This document shows, one piece after another, positions 33,546-41,002 of a DNA stretch of 64,000 bases. How positions within the stretch are numbered: the first letter of the stretch is position 1; each line of letters begins with the position of its first letter. Both the position numbers and the translations under genes were made by a program. The notes under the pieces are model-generated. The model was not told where the DNA came from. It saw nothing but the letters and a program-made list of their open reading frames with translations, and ran no database searches. The stretch lies in assembly GCF_008312835.1 (NCBI RefSeq), contig NZ_VSKS01000006.1:62001-126000 (forward strand). The letters are read 5' to 3'. This DNA is from Streptomyces marokkonensis (GTDB lineage Bacteria; Actinomycetota; Actinomycetes; Streptomycetales; Streptomycetaceae).

Positions 33546-34208
33546 ATGACGACTCCCGCGAAGGGACCGACCGGCCGCGTACCCGGGTGGGTGAAGGTGG
33601 TCGGCTCGGTGGTGCTGCTGCTGGCCGTGCTGTTCGCCGGGCTCCGGCTGAGCGTGCTGCCCGGGCTGAAGGACCTGTTCGGTACGGAGACCCGGGACCG
33701 CTCCGGACCCGCACTCCTGGAGTCCATCCAGGACATCAGCCGCTACGAGGCCGCCTCGGGCAACTTCCAGGTGGTGGTGGACCTGGAGAAGGACGCGAAG
33801 TTCCTGCCCGACGCGGTCCGCGGCAGCCGGACGCTGTACGTGGGCGCCGGCACCGTGGACGCCTATGTCGACCTCGGCGCGCTGGACAAGGGCGACGTAC
33901 GGGTCGACGACGACCGCACGTCCGCCACGCTGCGGCTGCCCCACGCGCGCCTGGGCACCCCGGCGCTGGATCCGGAGCGCTCCTACGCCGTCTCCAAGCA
34001 ACGCGGGCTGCTCGACCGGCTGGGCGACCTCTTCTCCGACAACCCCAACAGCGAACAGGCCGTGCAGAAGCTCGCGGTGCGGCACATCGGCGACGCGGCG
34101 AAGGAGAGCGGTCTCACCGCGCGGGCCGAGTCCAACACCACCGAGATGCTCGAAGGCCTGCTGCGCTCGCTGGGGTTCAAGGAAGTGCGGGTCACCTACG
34201 GTGACTGA
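33546..34208 (+). CDS. DUF4230 membrane-anchored protein
   Basis: A 220-residue protein with a short basic N-terminus, one transmembrane helix (about 16-34, VKVVGSVVLLLAVLFAGLRL), and an outside domain of family DUF4230 (about 55-215; ALLESIQDISRYEAASGNFQ, VVVDLEKDAKFLPDAVRGSR, TLYVGAGTVDAYVDLGAL). The family occurs in many bacteria and has no known function. The start ATG 33546 follows GGAGG at ten bases. It is followed after 62 bases by a VanZ-like gene, and the pair may form a cell-envelope operon. Confidence 0.87.
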   Translation: MTTPAKGPTGRVPGWVKVVGSVVLLLAVLFAGLRLSVLPGLKDLFGTETRDRSGPALLESIQDISRYEAASGNFQVVVDLEKDAKFLPDAVRGSRTLYVGAGTVDAYVDLGALDKGDVRVDDDRTSATLRLPHARLGTPALDPERSYAVSKQRGLLDRLGDLFSDNPNSEQAVQKLAVRHIGDAAKESGLTARAESNTTEMLEGLLRSLGFKEVRVTYGD

Positions 34209-34270
34209 CCCCTCTCTCCACGGGTAAGCGCTGTATCCCACACGGAAGTTGACGACTGGAGGACATCCCG

Positions 34271-34747
34271 ATGGACCGCGCCGCCCCACGTCCGCTCCCC
34301 CTGCCCCTGCGGCTGCTGGTGCTGCTGTGCGCCATCGTCTTCATGGTCGTCTTCGCGGTGGTCCTGGCCCGGCTCACCCTGCAGCCGTCCCCCGCCTCGG
34401 AGGCACTGACCCACACGAACCTGCGTCCGGGGCGCTCCCTGCAGGCCTATCTCGACCAGCCCGCGCTGCGCGACGCCGTGCGGCAGATCGGCGGCAACAT
34501 CCTGCTCGGCGTGCCGTTCGGCGTGCTCGCGCCGGTCGTCGCGCCACGCACCCGCGGGTTCCTTCGGGTGCTGGTGCTGACGGCCGTCGTGATGCTGCTG
34601 GTGGAGTCCGCCCAGGGCGCCCTGGTGACCGGACGCGCCTTCGACATCGACGACGTCATCCTGAACACCAGCGGGGCGCTGATCGGCTATCTGCTCATCG
34701 GCCGGCGTCTCAGCCGGGCCGTGCACGCACGGAAGGCGAAGGCCTGA
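34271..34747 (+). CDS. VanZ-family membrane protein
   Basis: A 158-residue integral membrane protein of the VanZ family. Four hydrophobic helices are visible (LPLRLLVLLCAIVFMVVFAV; GGNILLGVPFGVLAPVV; FLRVLVLTAVVMLLVESAQ; DVILNTSGALIGYLLIG). The signature G-N-ILL-G-PFG and ESAQ ... GRAFDIDDVILNT are conserved in VanZ, known for low-level teicoplanin resistance; many VanZ-like proteins have unknown roles. ATG 34271 follows GGAGG. No other glycopeptide-resistance genes are near. Confidence 0.92.
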   Translation: MDRAAPRPLPLPLRLLVLLCAIVFMVVFAVVLARLTLQPSPASEALTHTNLRPGRSLQAYLDQPALRDAVRQIGGNILLGVPFGVLAPVVAPRTRGFLRVLVLTAVVMLLVESAQGALVTGRAFDIDDVILNTSGALIGYLLIGRRLSRAVHARKAKA

Positions 34748-34749
34748 GC

Positions 34750-34878
34750 TCACGGGCGGACGGTGCCGTCGGAGCCCGCCGACGCCACGGTCCGCCCGTC
34801 CGGGGCGAACGCCACCGAGAACACGCTCTCGCGGTGCCCGGTGAGCATCGTCCGCAGCCGGCGTCCCGGCACGTCCCT
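34750..34878 (-). pseudogene. WD40-repeat remnant
   Basis: A short stretch encodes RDVPGRRLRTMLTGHRESVF followed by SVAFAPDGRTVASAGSDGTV and then a stop: one nearly perfect WD40 blade (GH dipeptide, SVAFAPDGRTVASAGSDGTVR) whose final WD is lost. Upstream sequence does not continue the pattern. It is best read as the leftover of a large WD40-repeat protein gene. It ends two bases from the convergent VanZ stop codon. Confidence 0.65.
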
Positions 34879-34994
34879 GTGGCCCGCGGGACCACCGGGG
34901 TCGACGGGTTTCCCGTCGCCCGTCCGAGGGGCAGCCGGGAAACCCCCGACCACCTGGCCACTCGGGGGAACGCGGGAGACGGGGGAGCGCCGGA

Positions 34995-35270
34995 CTAGGG
35001 CCGCTCCTCCTGCTTCTGGCGGGCGCGGGGGGCCTGGCGCAGGGTCCAGGTGAACTTGTCCCCGCCCACCCAGCGGACCACGTCCGGGTCGTCCAGGTCG
35101 TGGACCGTGATCCCGAACGCGGCGGCGGCGTGCAGCACGTCGGTGACGGACTTCGCCTCGCCGACCACCTGTCCGTCGATCTCCACGATGCGGAACGGCG
35201 GAGTCCCGGGCTGTACCCCGAGCACCATGATCCGCGGGTGCGACATGTACGGGCTCGCGCTTTCGGTCAT
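34995..35270 (-). CDS. Small conserved hypothetical protein
   Basis: A 91-residue protein that I cannot assign. It begins MTESASPYMSHPRIMVLG and has a beta-rich middle (PPFRIVEIDGQVVGEAKSVT), a helix with an HDLDDPDVVRWVGGDKFTW segment, and a basic tail. Codon use is normal for the genome and the start ATG 35270 is clear, so it is probably real. No signal peptide or membrane segment is present. Its neighbours are the WD40 remnant and a short-chain dehydrogenase gene, both on the same strand. Confidence 0.7.
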   Translation of the reverse strand: MTESASPYMSHPRIMVLGVQPGTPPFRIVEIDGQVVGEAKSVTDVLHAAAAFGITVHDLDDPDVVRWVGGDKFTWTLRQAPRARQKQEERP

Positions 35271-35324
35271 GCCTCGAGGGTAGAGCGCAAACGGTGCGAA
35301 CGCGGCGTCCGGGCGCTGAGTCGT

Positions 35325-36134
35325 TCAGGGCCTGCGCCAGTCGTCGCCCGTCAGGTGCGACCCGGCCTGCGGACCCATACGGAGCATTCCGCCGTCCACG
35401 CTCCAGGAGGCACCGGTGACGTACGAGGCGTCGGGTCCGGCGAGGAAGGCGATGACCGCGGCGACCTCACGCGCGTCTCCCGGCCGTCCGAGAGGGATGC
35501 CCGGACGGCTCTCGGTGTGCGGGTCGATGTCCTCCTGACCGGTCATGGGAGTGGCGATCTCGCCCGGAGCGACCGCGTTGACGGTGATGCCGTGCTCGGC
35601 GAGTTCCAGCGCCATCACCTGGGTGAGCAGCCCGAGACCGCCCTTGGCGGCGCAGTACGGCGCGGCCCCCACCCGGGGCTGGTGCTCGTGCACGGACGTC
35701 ACGTTGACGATGCGGCCCCCGTCGCCCTGCCGGATCATGTGCCGCGCCGCCTTCTGCCCGCACAGGAACGGGCCGACCAGATCCACGTCGAGCACTTCGC
35801 GCACCGTGGACAGGTCCAGGTCGAGGAAGGGCGTCATCGTGCCGGTACCGGCGTTGTTGACCAGCACGTCGACGCGGCCCAGCCGGCCGCACAGTTCGTC
35901 GACGGCGTCCGCCGCCCCGGGCAGCCGGGTGAGGTCCATGGGCGCGACCTCGGCCCGCCGCCCGTGCGCCCGGACCTCCTCGGCGGTCTCCTCCGCGCCC
36001 TCGCGGTCACTGTGCCAGGTGATGCCCACGTCCATGCCCGCGGCGGCCAGGCGTACGGCGGTGGCCCGGCCGATGCCGGAGTCGGCGCCGGTGATCACGG
36101 CGGCCCCGGTGCTCGGGGCGGTGGGGAGTGACAT
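35325..36134 (-). CDS. Short-chain dehydrogenase/reductase (classical SDR)
   Basis: A 269-residue NAD(P)H-dependent oxidoreductase. The cofactor loop is VITGADSGIGRATAVRLA, the strand 4 motif is VDVLVNNAGTG, the catalytic Ser lies in RIVNVTSVHEHQP and the YxxxK pair in PYCAAKGGLGLL. The end ASYVTGASWSVDGGMLRMGP is typical of the 3-oxoacyl-ACP reductase/glucose dehydrogenase branch. WHSDREGAEETAEEV suggests NADP preference. AGGAGG precedes ATG 36134. The substrate is not known. It is divergent from the PHP-domain gene. Confidence 0.92.
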   Translation of the reverse strand: MSLPTAPSTGAAVITGADSGIGRATAVRLAAAGMDVGITWHSDREGAEETAEEVRAHGRRAEVAPMDLTRLPGAADAVDELCGRLGRVDVLVNNAGTGTMTPFLDLDLSTVREVLDVDLVGPFLCGQKAARHMIRQGDGGRIVNVTSVHEHQPRVGAAPYCAAKGGLGLLTQVMALELAEHGITVNAVAPGEIATPMTGQEDIDPHTESRPGIPLGRPGDAREVAAVIAFLAGPDASYVTGASWSVDGGMLRMGPQAGSHLTGDDWRRP

Positions 36135-36258
36135 GGAGGCCTCCTGGTCGACAGAGGGGGTGCGCCGCATCGCAGTACCCCCGCCTGCACGGAACCAACC
36201 CCTGCTTCCGCCGTGCGGCCGTACGCGCCCTGGGGAACCCTGGAGCGAGGAGGTGGCG

Positions 36259-37299
36259 ATGGACCCCGTCGAGGCGTTGGACAGGATCGCCTTTCTGCTG
36301 GAGCGGTCCCTGGCACCGACGTACCGCGTCCGTGCCTTCCGCACCGCGGCGCGGACGCTGTCGGAGCTCGGCGCGGACGGGGTGCGCGAGCGGGCGGCGG
36401 CGGGAACGCTCGAGGGGCTCAAGGGGGTCGGGCCGAAGACCGCTCAGGTGGCGCGGGAGGCGCTGGCCGGGGACGTCCCCGGCTATCTGCGCAGGCTGGA
36501 GGACGAGGCCGCCGGGGAGCCCGCCGACCGGGAGGGGCGGGAGCTGCGCGCGCTGCTGCGCGGGGACTGCCATCTGCACTCCGACTGGTCGGACGGCGGC
36601 AGCCCGATCGAGGAGATGGGCCGCACCGCCGCGGGGCTCGGGCACGAGTGGGCCGCCCTCACCGACCACTCGCCGCGGCTGACCGTGGCGCGCGGGCTGT
36701 CGGCCGACCGGCTGCGCGCGCAACTGGACGTGATCGCGGAGCTGAACGACACCTGGGCGCCGTTCCGGCTGCTGACCGGCATCGAGTGCGACATCCTCGA
36801 GGACGGCTCGCTCGACCAGGAGCCGGAGCTCCTCGAGCGGCTGGACGTCGTGGTGGTGTCCGTGCACTCCAAGCTGCGGATGGACGCCCGGTCGATGACC
36901 CGCCGCATGGTGGCCGCGGTGCGCGACCCGCGCTCCGACGTCCTCGGGCACTGCACCGGGCGACTGCTGACCGGGCGCGGCCGGCCGGAGTCGCGGTTCG
37001 ACGCGGACGAGGTGTTCGCGGCGTGCGCGGAGACCGGCACCGCCCTGGAGATCAACAGCAGGCCCGAGCGGCTCGACCCGCCGCGCCGGCTGCTGCGCCG
37101 GGCGGTGGCGGCGGGTGTGCTCTTCTCGGTCGACACCGACGCGCACGCGCCGGGCCAGCTGGACTGGCAGATCCTCGGGTGCACCAGGGCGCAGGAGTGC
37201 GGGGTGCCGCCCGGGCGGGTGGTCACCACCTGGTGCCTGGACGAGCTGCTGGCGTGGACCCGGGAGCGGAAGGTGCCCTCCGGAGTGGCGGGCGGCTGA
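36259..37299 (+). CDS. Helix-hairpin-helix plus PHP-domain metal-dependent hydrolase (PolX-C-like)
   Basis: A 346-residue protein in which a small helix-hairpin-helix domain (about 5-75; LEGLKGVGPKTAQVAREAL) precedes a PHP phosphoesterase domain (about 100-335). Metal ligands appear in GDCHLHSDWSDGGSP, ALTDHSPRLT, GIECDIL, VSVHSKL, GHCTGRLL and DTDAHAPGQLDW. This is the arrangement of bacterial PolX without its polymerase palm and fingers. Activity as a 3'-5' exonuclease or AP-site phosphodiesterase is plausible from the family. ATG 36259 follows GGAGG. A HAD hydrolase gene follows after 42 bases. Confidence 0.88.
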   Translation: MDPVEALDRIAFLLERSLAPTYRVRAFRTAARTLSELGADGVRERAAAGTLEGLKGVGPKTAQVAREALAGDVPGYLRRLEDEAAGEPADREGRELRALLRGDCHLHSDWSDGGSPIEEMGRTAAGLGHEWAALTDHSPRLTVARGLSADRLRAQLDVIAELNDTWAPFRLLTGIECDILEDGSLDQEPELLERLDVVVVSVHSKLRMDARSMTRRMVAAVRDPRSDVLGHCTGRLLTGRGRPESRFDADEVFAACAETGTALEINSRPERLDPPRRLLRRAVAAGVLFSVDTDAHAPGQLDWQILGCTRAQECGVPPGRVVTTWCLDELLAWTRERKVPSGVAGG

Positions 37300-37341
37300 G
37301 GTGGTACCCGTACCGGCCCGCGAGGAAGGAAGGGACCGCAC

Positions 37342-37998
37342 ATGGAACGGGCGGCCGTGTTCGATGTCGACGGCACTCTGGTCGACACCAACCATCTGCA
37401 CGTGACGGCCTGGTGGGAGGCCTTCCGGCAGGCGGGTCACCGGGTGCCGATGCACGCCGTCCACCGGGCGGTGGGCCTGCCCTCCTCCGCTCTGGTCGCG
37501 CATCTGCTGGGCGAGGACCGCGACACCGGCCGTGATGAGGAGCTGAGTGCCGCGCACAAGGCGCTGTACGGACAGTACTTCGACCGGCTGCCTGCGCTGC
37601 CGGACGCCGGCCGGCTGCTGAAGCGGCTGCACCGGGACGGCTGGACCGTGGTGCTGGCGACCTCGGCGGGCGGTGGAGAACTGAGCGCGCTGCGCCGGGC
37701 GCTCGACGCCGACGAGGCGATCGCCGCCACGGCGAGCGCCGACGACGTCGCGGAGGGCAAGCCCGCGGCCGAGCCCGTCGAGCACGCCCTCGAACTGGCC
37801 GGAGTGCCGGCCGAGCGGGCCGTTTTCGTCGGTGACACGGTGTGGGACATGCGGGCGGGCAGCCGCGCGGGGGTGCGCTGCGTGGGGGTGCTGTGCGGTG
37901 GCATCCCGCGCACCGACCTGGTGGAGGCGGGCGCGGACGCGGTCTACGACGACCCGGCCGGCCTCCTGGCGGCGCTGCCGGACAGCCCGCTGGCATGA
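37342..37998 (+). CDS. HAD-family hydrolase (phosphoglycolate phosphatase-like)
   Basis: A 218-residue haloacid-dehalogenase-type phosphatase. Motif I is FDVDGTLVDTN with the nucleophilic Asp, motif II is VVLATSAGG, motif III is the Lys of EGKPAAEP, and motif IV is VFVGDTVWDMRAGSRAG. A helical cap occupies about 20-85. The closest general match is the Gph/PgmB group, but the substrate cannot be read from the sequence. A strong AAGGAAGG lies upstream of ATG 37342. It follows the PHP gene and precedes a FUSC-like gene by 30 bases, all on the plus strand. Confidence 0.93.
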   Translation: MERAAVFDVDGTLVDTNHLHVTAWWEAFRQAGHRVPMHAVHRAVGLPSSALVAHLLGEDRDTGRDEELSAAHKALYGQYFDRLPALPDAGRLLKRLHRDGWTVVLATSAGGGELSALRRALDADEAIAATASADDVAEGKPAAEPVEHALELAGVPAERAVFVGDTVWDMRAGSRAGVRCVGVLCGGIPRTDLVEAGADAVYDDPAGLLAALPDSPLA

Positions 37999-38028
37999 GG
38001 TCCCGGTCCTGCGGGATACCCGCGGGGC

Positions 38029-39243
38029 ATGGCACACGTGCGGGAACGGACAGGGCAGGGTGACGCCGCCGGGCAGACGGCCCCGGTGGCGCGGGTACGC
38101 AACGCCGTGCGGTGGGACGCGCGGTCCGTGGGGCGGGCGGCGCGGGCCGCGTGGCGGGGGCCCGGCCGGGAGCGGGATCTGCTCATCCAGTCGTTGAAGG
38201 CCGCCGCGGCGGCCGTTCTGGCGTGGCTGCTGGCGCAGGTCTGGCTCGGCGACCCCATGGCCCTGATGGCGCCGTGGGTGGCGCTCGTCCTGGTGCAGGC
38301 CACCGTGTACAGCTCGCTGCTCCAGGGGACACGGCAGTTCGCCGCGATCTGCGTGGGGGCCCTGGTGGCGTCGGGGGCGCAGGCGGTCACCGACGACACC
38401 ACGGGTGCCCTCGCCCTGTCCCTGCCGGTGCTGATGCTGCTGTCGAACTGGCCGCGCTTCGGCGACCAGGGCATCTACGCCGCCACCACGGCGGTGTTCA
38501 CCATCGCCACGGGAACGGTGAGCGCGGCCGCCGTGGGACACCGCCTGGGGCAGGCCGCGCTCGGCGCGGTCGTCGGCGTCGCCGTCAACGCGCTCGTCCT
38601 GCCCCCGATCCATCTGCGGGACGTACGGGAGAACCTGGCCGCCCTCGCCCGGGAGACGGGTGACGTGCTGCACACCGTGGCCCGGGACCTGCACGACGGA
38701 GAGTGGGACGGGGAGACGGCCGTCGGCTGGGTCGGGGCCTCCGCGCGGCTCCAGGACCGTCTGGAGGCGCTGCGCTCGGCGCGCGGCTGGAGCAGGGAGA
38801 GCCTGCGGCTGACCTCGGGGCCCCTGCGCGCCCTGCACCGGGTGCCGGCCGAGGCCCTGCCGCCGGAGGAGGAGGACGAGCGGTTCGGCCGCGTCACCGG
38901 GCACGTCACGGCGCTGACCCGCACGCTGGCGGTGGCCGCGGACGAGCGGCGGACGCCCGCCGCGCCGGACGCCGCGGTGCTGCGCCGATACGCGCGGTTG
39001 CTGGAGCTGATCGGTGACAGGTGCCGGGCGGAGGCCGACCGGCTCGTGGGCGGCGGCGCGCAGGCGAACACCCTCCTGGACGAGCGGACGGAGTCGGCGA
39101 TGCGGGAGCTGCACGAGAGGCTGCAGGAAGGGCTGCGGGAGCAGGCGGGGCAGGGCCCGGCTCCGACGGCCGTCCTCGGTGCGCTGGTCCTCCAGGCGGA
39201 GAATCTCTGGGCCGATCTCGACGGGGGGAAGCCGGCCCGGTGA
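38029..39243 (+). CDS. Aromatic-acid-exporter-like (FUSC family) membrane protein
   Basis: A 404-residue membrane protein of the FUSC/aromatic acid exporter family. Hydrophobic helices occupy about 50-190 (LIQSLKAAAAAVLAWLLAQV, MAPWVALVLVQATVYSSLLQ, GALALSLPVLMLLSNW, ALGAVVGVAVNALVLP). A long cytoplasmic helical region with many charged residues fills about 195-404. The family includes PecM/YccS-like exporters of aromatic acids. ATG 38029 is the likely start, though no ribosome binding site stands out. A second member of this family lies at 44112. Confidence 0.85.
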   Translation: MAHVRERTGQGDAAGQTAPVARVRNAVRWDARSVGRAARAAWRGPGRERDLLIQSLKAAAAAVLAWLLAQVWLGDPMALMAPWVALVLVQATVYSSLLQGTRQFAAICVGALVASGAQAVTDDTTGALALSLPVLMLLSNWPRFGDQGIYAATTAVFTIATGTVSAAAVGHRLGQAALGAVVGVAVNALVLPPIHLRDVRENLAALARETGDVLHTVARDLHDGEWDGETAVGWVGASARLQDRLEALRSARGWSRESLRLTSGPLRALHRVPAEALPPEEEDERFGRVTGHVTALTRTLAVAADERRTPAAPDAAVLRRYARLLELIGDRCRAEADRLVGGGAQANTLLDERTESAMRELHERLQEGLREQAGQGPAPTAVLGALVLQAENLWADLDGGKPAR

Positions 39244-39339
39244 CGCACCTCACGGCCGTGGGCGGCCGGACGCGGAACACCCGGGGGTGGTTGGCCGTTG
39301 AACCGATCGCGGGTGTGGACGGGACAGTGTCCCCGGGCC

Positions 39340-39470
39340 TCACCTTTCGCCCACAGGGACGATCGTTCGGCTGAAGCCCTGTGGAGCCTTTCGCCGAGAG
39401 GCGACCGCCGTCCCCGCCCGCCCTCTGTCCGCCCCGACCGTGATTCCCCCGTCGCGGTCGGGGCTTTTCC
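39340..39470 (+). ncRNA. Candidate structured small RNA ending in an intrinsic terminator
   Basis: A gene-free stretch holding three hairpins in a row: CCACAGGG (39351-39358) with CCCTGTGG (39377-39384), a shorter imperfect one at 39386-39402, and the terminator at 39431-39470. A weak TTGAAC -35 lies at 39298. No short reading frame fits. The order hairpin-hairpin-terminator between genes suggests a transcribed small RNA or a leader upstream of the next gene. The 5' end is a guess. Confidence 0.4.
39431..39470 (+). terminator. Rho-independent terminator with T-run
   Basis: GCCCCGACCG (39431-39440) pairs perfectly with CGGTCGGGGC (39455-39464) around a 14-base loop and is followed by CTTTTCC. 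The T-run is unusual for this genome and marks a strong terminator for the plus strand, upstream of the epimerase gene. Confidence 0.85.
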
Positions 39471-39603
39471 TTGCACCCGTCCCCGCGCGGCCCGAGCCGC
39501 CGGTCCGCCTCACGCGCGTGCACGGCCTTCCCTGACGCGTGCACGCCTTGCCCTGAGGGGTACTCGGCCGCTCCGCGGAGCGTACGGCGAAGAGGAGCCG
39601 AAG

Positions 39604-40635
39604 GTGAGCAGTGCAACGGGCATGAGGGTCGTCGTCACGGGCGCCACCGGCAACGTCGGGACCAGCCTGGTGCGGGTCCTCTCTCAGGAGCCGGAAGTCG
39701 GGTCCGTACGGGGCCTGGCCCGGCGGATCCCCGCGTGGTCGCCGCCGAAGACCGAGTGGTCGGCGGTGGACGTGGCCTCGGACCGGTTCGACCTGGCCGA
39801 GGAGTTCGCCGGCGCCGACGCGGTGGTCCATCTCGCCTGGGCGTTCCAGCCCACGCACGATCCGGCGACCACCTGGCGCACCAATGTGCTCGGCAGCATG
39901 CGGGTGTTCGACGCGGCGGCCGAGGCGGGGGTGCCCGCGCTGGTGCACGCCTCGTCGGTCGGGGCGTACTCGCCGGGGCCGAAGGACCACGCGGTGGACG
40001 AGTCGTGGCCGACGCACGGCTGGCCTGACGCCGCGTACTGCCGGGAGAAGGCGTACCTGGAGCGGGCCCTGGACACGTTCGAGCGGGATCACCCGGACAC
40101 ACGGGTGGTACGGATGCGGCCCGCGTTCCTCTTCAAGCGGGAGTCGGGGAGCGAGCAGCGCCGCATCTTCGGCGGGCGCTTGCTGCCGGGGCCGCTGGTG
40201 CGGCCCGAGCTGCTGCCCTTCCTCCCGGACGTCCCGGGACTGCGGGTGCAGGCGCTGCACACCGACGACGCGGCCCACGCCTACCGGCTGGCCGTGCTCT
40301 CCGCCGAGGCCCGGGGCGCCTTCAACCTCGCCGCCGAGCCGCCGGTCGACGCGGACCTGCTCGGGGAGATGCTGGGGACCCGCCGGGTACGGCTGCCGCG
40401 CACCGCGGCCCGCTCGGCGGTCGCCGCCGCCTGGGGTCTGCGGCTGCTGCCGGCCTCGCCGCATCTGTTCGACGCCGTGCTGCGGCTGCCCCTGATGGAC
40501 TGCACGCGGGCGCGCGTGGAACTCGGCTGGCGGCCGGTGCGCACCGCCACGCAGGTGCTGGAGGAGTTCCTGCTGGGCATGCAGCAGGGCGCGGGGGAGG
40601 AGACGGAACCGATGCGGGGCCGCAAGGTGGGGTGA
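39604..40635 (+). CDS. NAD-dependent epimerase/dehydratase (extended SDR)
   Basis: A 343-residue extended short-chain dehydrogenase. The cofactor loop is VVVTGATGNVGTSLVRVL, the active-site region shows VHASSVGAYSPGP (Ser) and WPDAAYCREKAYLE (an altered YxxxK read as YCREK), and the C-terminal domain is variable. Such proteins act on nucleotide sugars or related substrates; this one may be an atypical member with unknown substrate. GTG 39604 has GAGGAG upstream. The 360 bases before it contain a strong terminator, so the gene probably has its own promoter close to its start. Confidence 0.88.
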   Translation: MSSATGMRVVVTGATGNVGTSLVRVLSQEPEVGSVRGLARRIPAWSPPKTEWSAVDVASDRFDLAEEFAGADAVVHLAWAFQPTHDPATTWRTNVLGSMRVFDAAAEAGVPALVHASSVGAYSPGPKDHAVDESWPTHGWPDAAYCREKAYLERALDTFERDHPDTRVVRMRPAFLFKRESGSEQRRIFGGRLLPGPLVRPELLPFLPDVPGLRVQALHTDDAAHAYRLAVLSAEARGAFNLAAEPPVDADLLGEMLGTRRVRLPRTAARSAVAAAWGLRLLPASPHLFDAVLRLPLMDCTRARVELGWRPVRTATQVLEEFLLGMQQGAGEETEPMRGRKVG

Positions 40636-40703
40636 CCCCGGGTTTCGCGGGCCCGCGCGGAGGTACCCGCGAGGGCTCGCGCACGGATGAAGGGAGAGGG
40701 CTT

Positions 40704-40985
40704 GTGACCGACCATCGCCTCGAAGGACCCGGTGAGAACGGCGCCGGTGTCCCCCGCGACCTGCCCGACCAGCAGGCCGGCCCCGGTGAGGACCCCTGGG
40801 AGGTGGCGCCCGCCGCCGCGGAACGGGAGAGCGAGAAGAAGGCCGACGAAGCGGAGGGTCCTCAGTCCGGTGGGTCGGAGTCCGACGTCCCGGACCCGGA
40901 CGAGGCCGGCACGGGCCGGCAGGGCGCCCCGCACTCGGCGTCCGGCAACCCGGAACAACCCGTCCCCGACGAGCCCTCCGCCTGA
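40704..40985 (+). CDS. Small acidic disordered hypothetical protein
   Basis: A 93-residue very acidic protein with no predicted fold: Glu, Asp, Gly and Pro dominate (VPRDLPDQQAGPGEDPWEVA; SESDVPDPDEAGTGRQGAP). I cannot assign a function. GTG 40704 is preceded by GGGAGAGGG at workable distance and codon use fits the genome. It follows the epimerase gene by 68 bases on the same strand. Its stop codon is inside the hairpin shared with the ROK gene. Confidence 0.65.
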   Translation: MTDHRLEGPGENGAGVPRDLPDQQAGPGEDPWEVAPAAAERESEKKADEAEGPQSGGSESDVPDPDEAGTGRQGAPHSASGNPEQPVPDEPSA

Positions 40986-41002
40986 CCCGGCGGGCGGGTC
41001 AG
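40982..41002. terminator. Bidirectional hairpin covering two stop codons
   Basis: CTGACCCG (40982-40989) pairs with CGGGTCAG (40995-41002) around a five-base loop. The stem contains the TGA stop of both convergent genes, so the same palindrome serves as stop and terminator for each strand. Confidence 0.6.

Noticed and set aside
36007-39114. A 1035-codon open frame on the minus strand
   Set aside because: It lies opposite four well-recognised genes (PHP, HAD, FUSC and part of SDR); its product is Arg/Gln/His-rich low complexity, the usual antisense shadow in GC-rich DNA.
39340-39470. 6C RNA or a riboswitch
   Set aside because: The hairpin loops lack the runs of six C that define 6C RNA, and no known riboswitch core is visible; kept only as a candidate small RNA.
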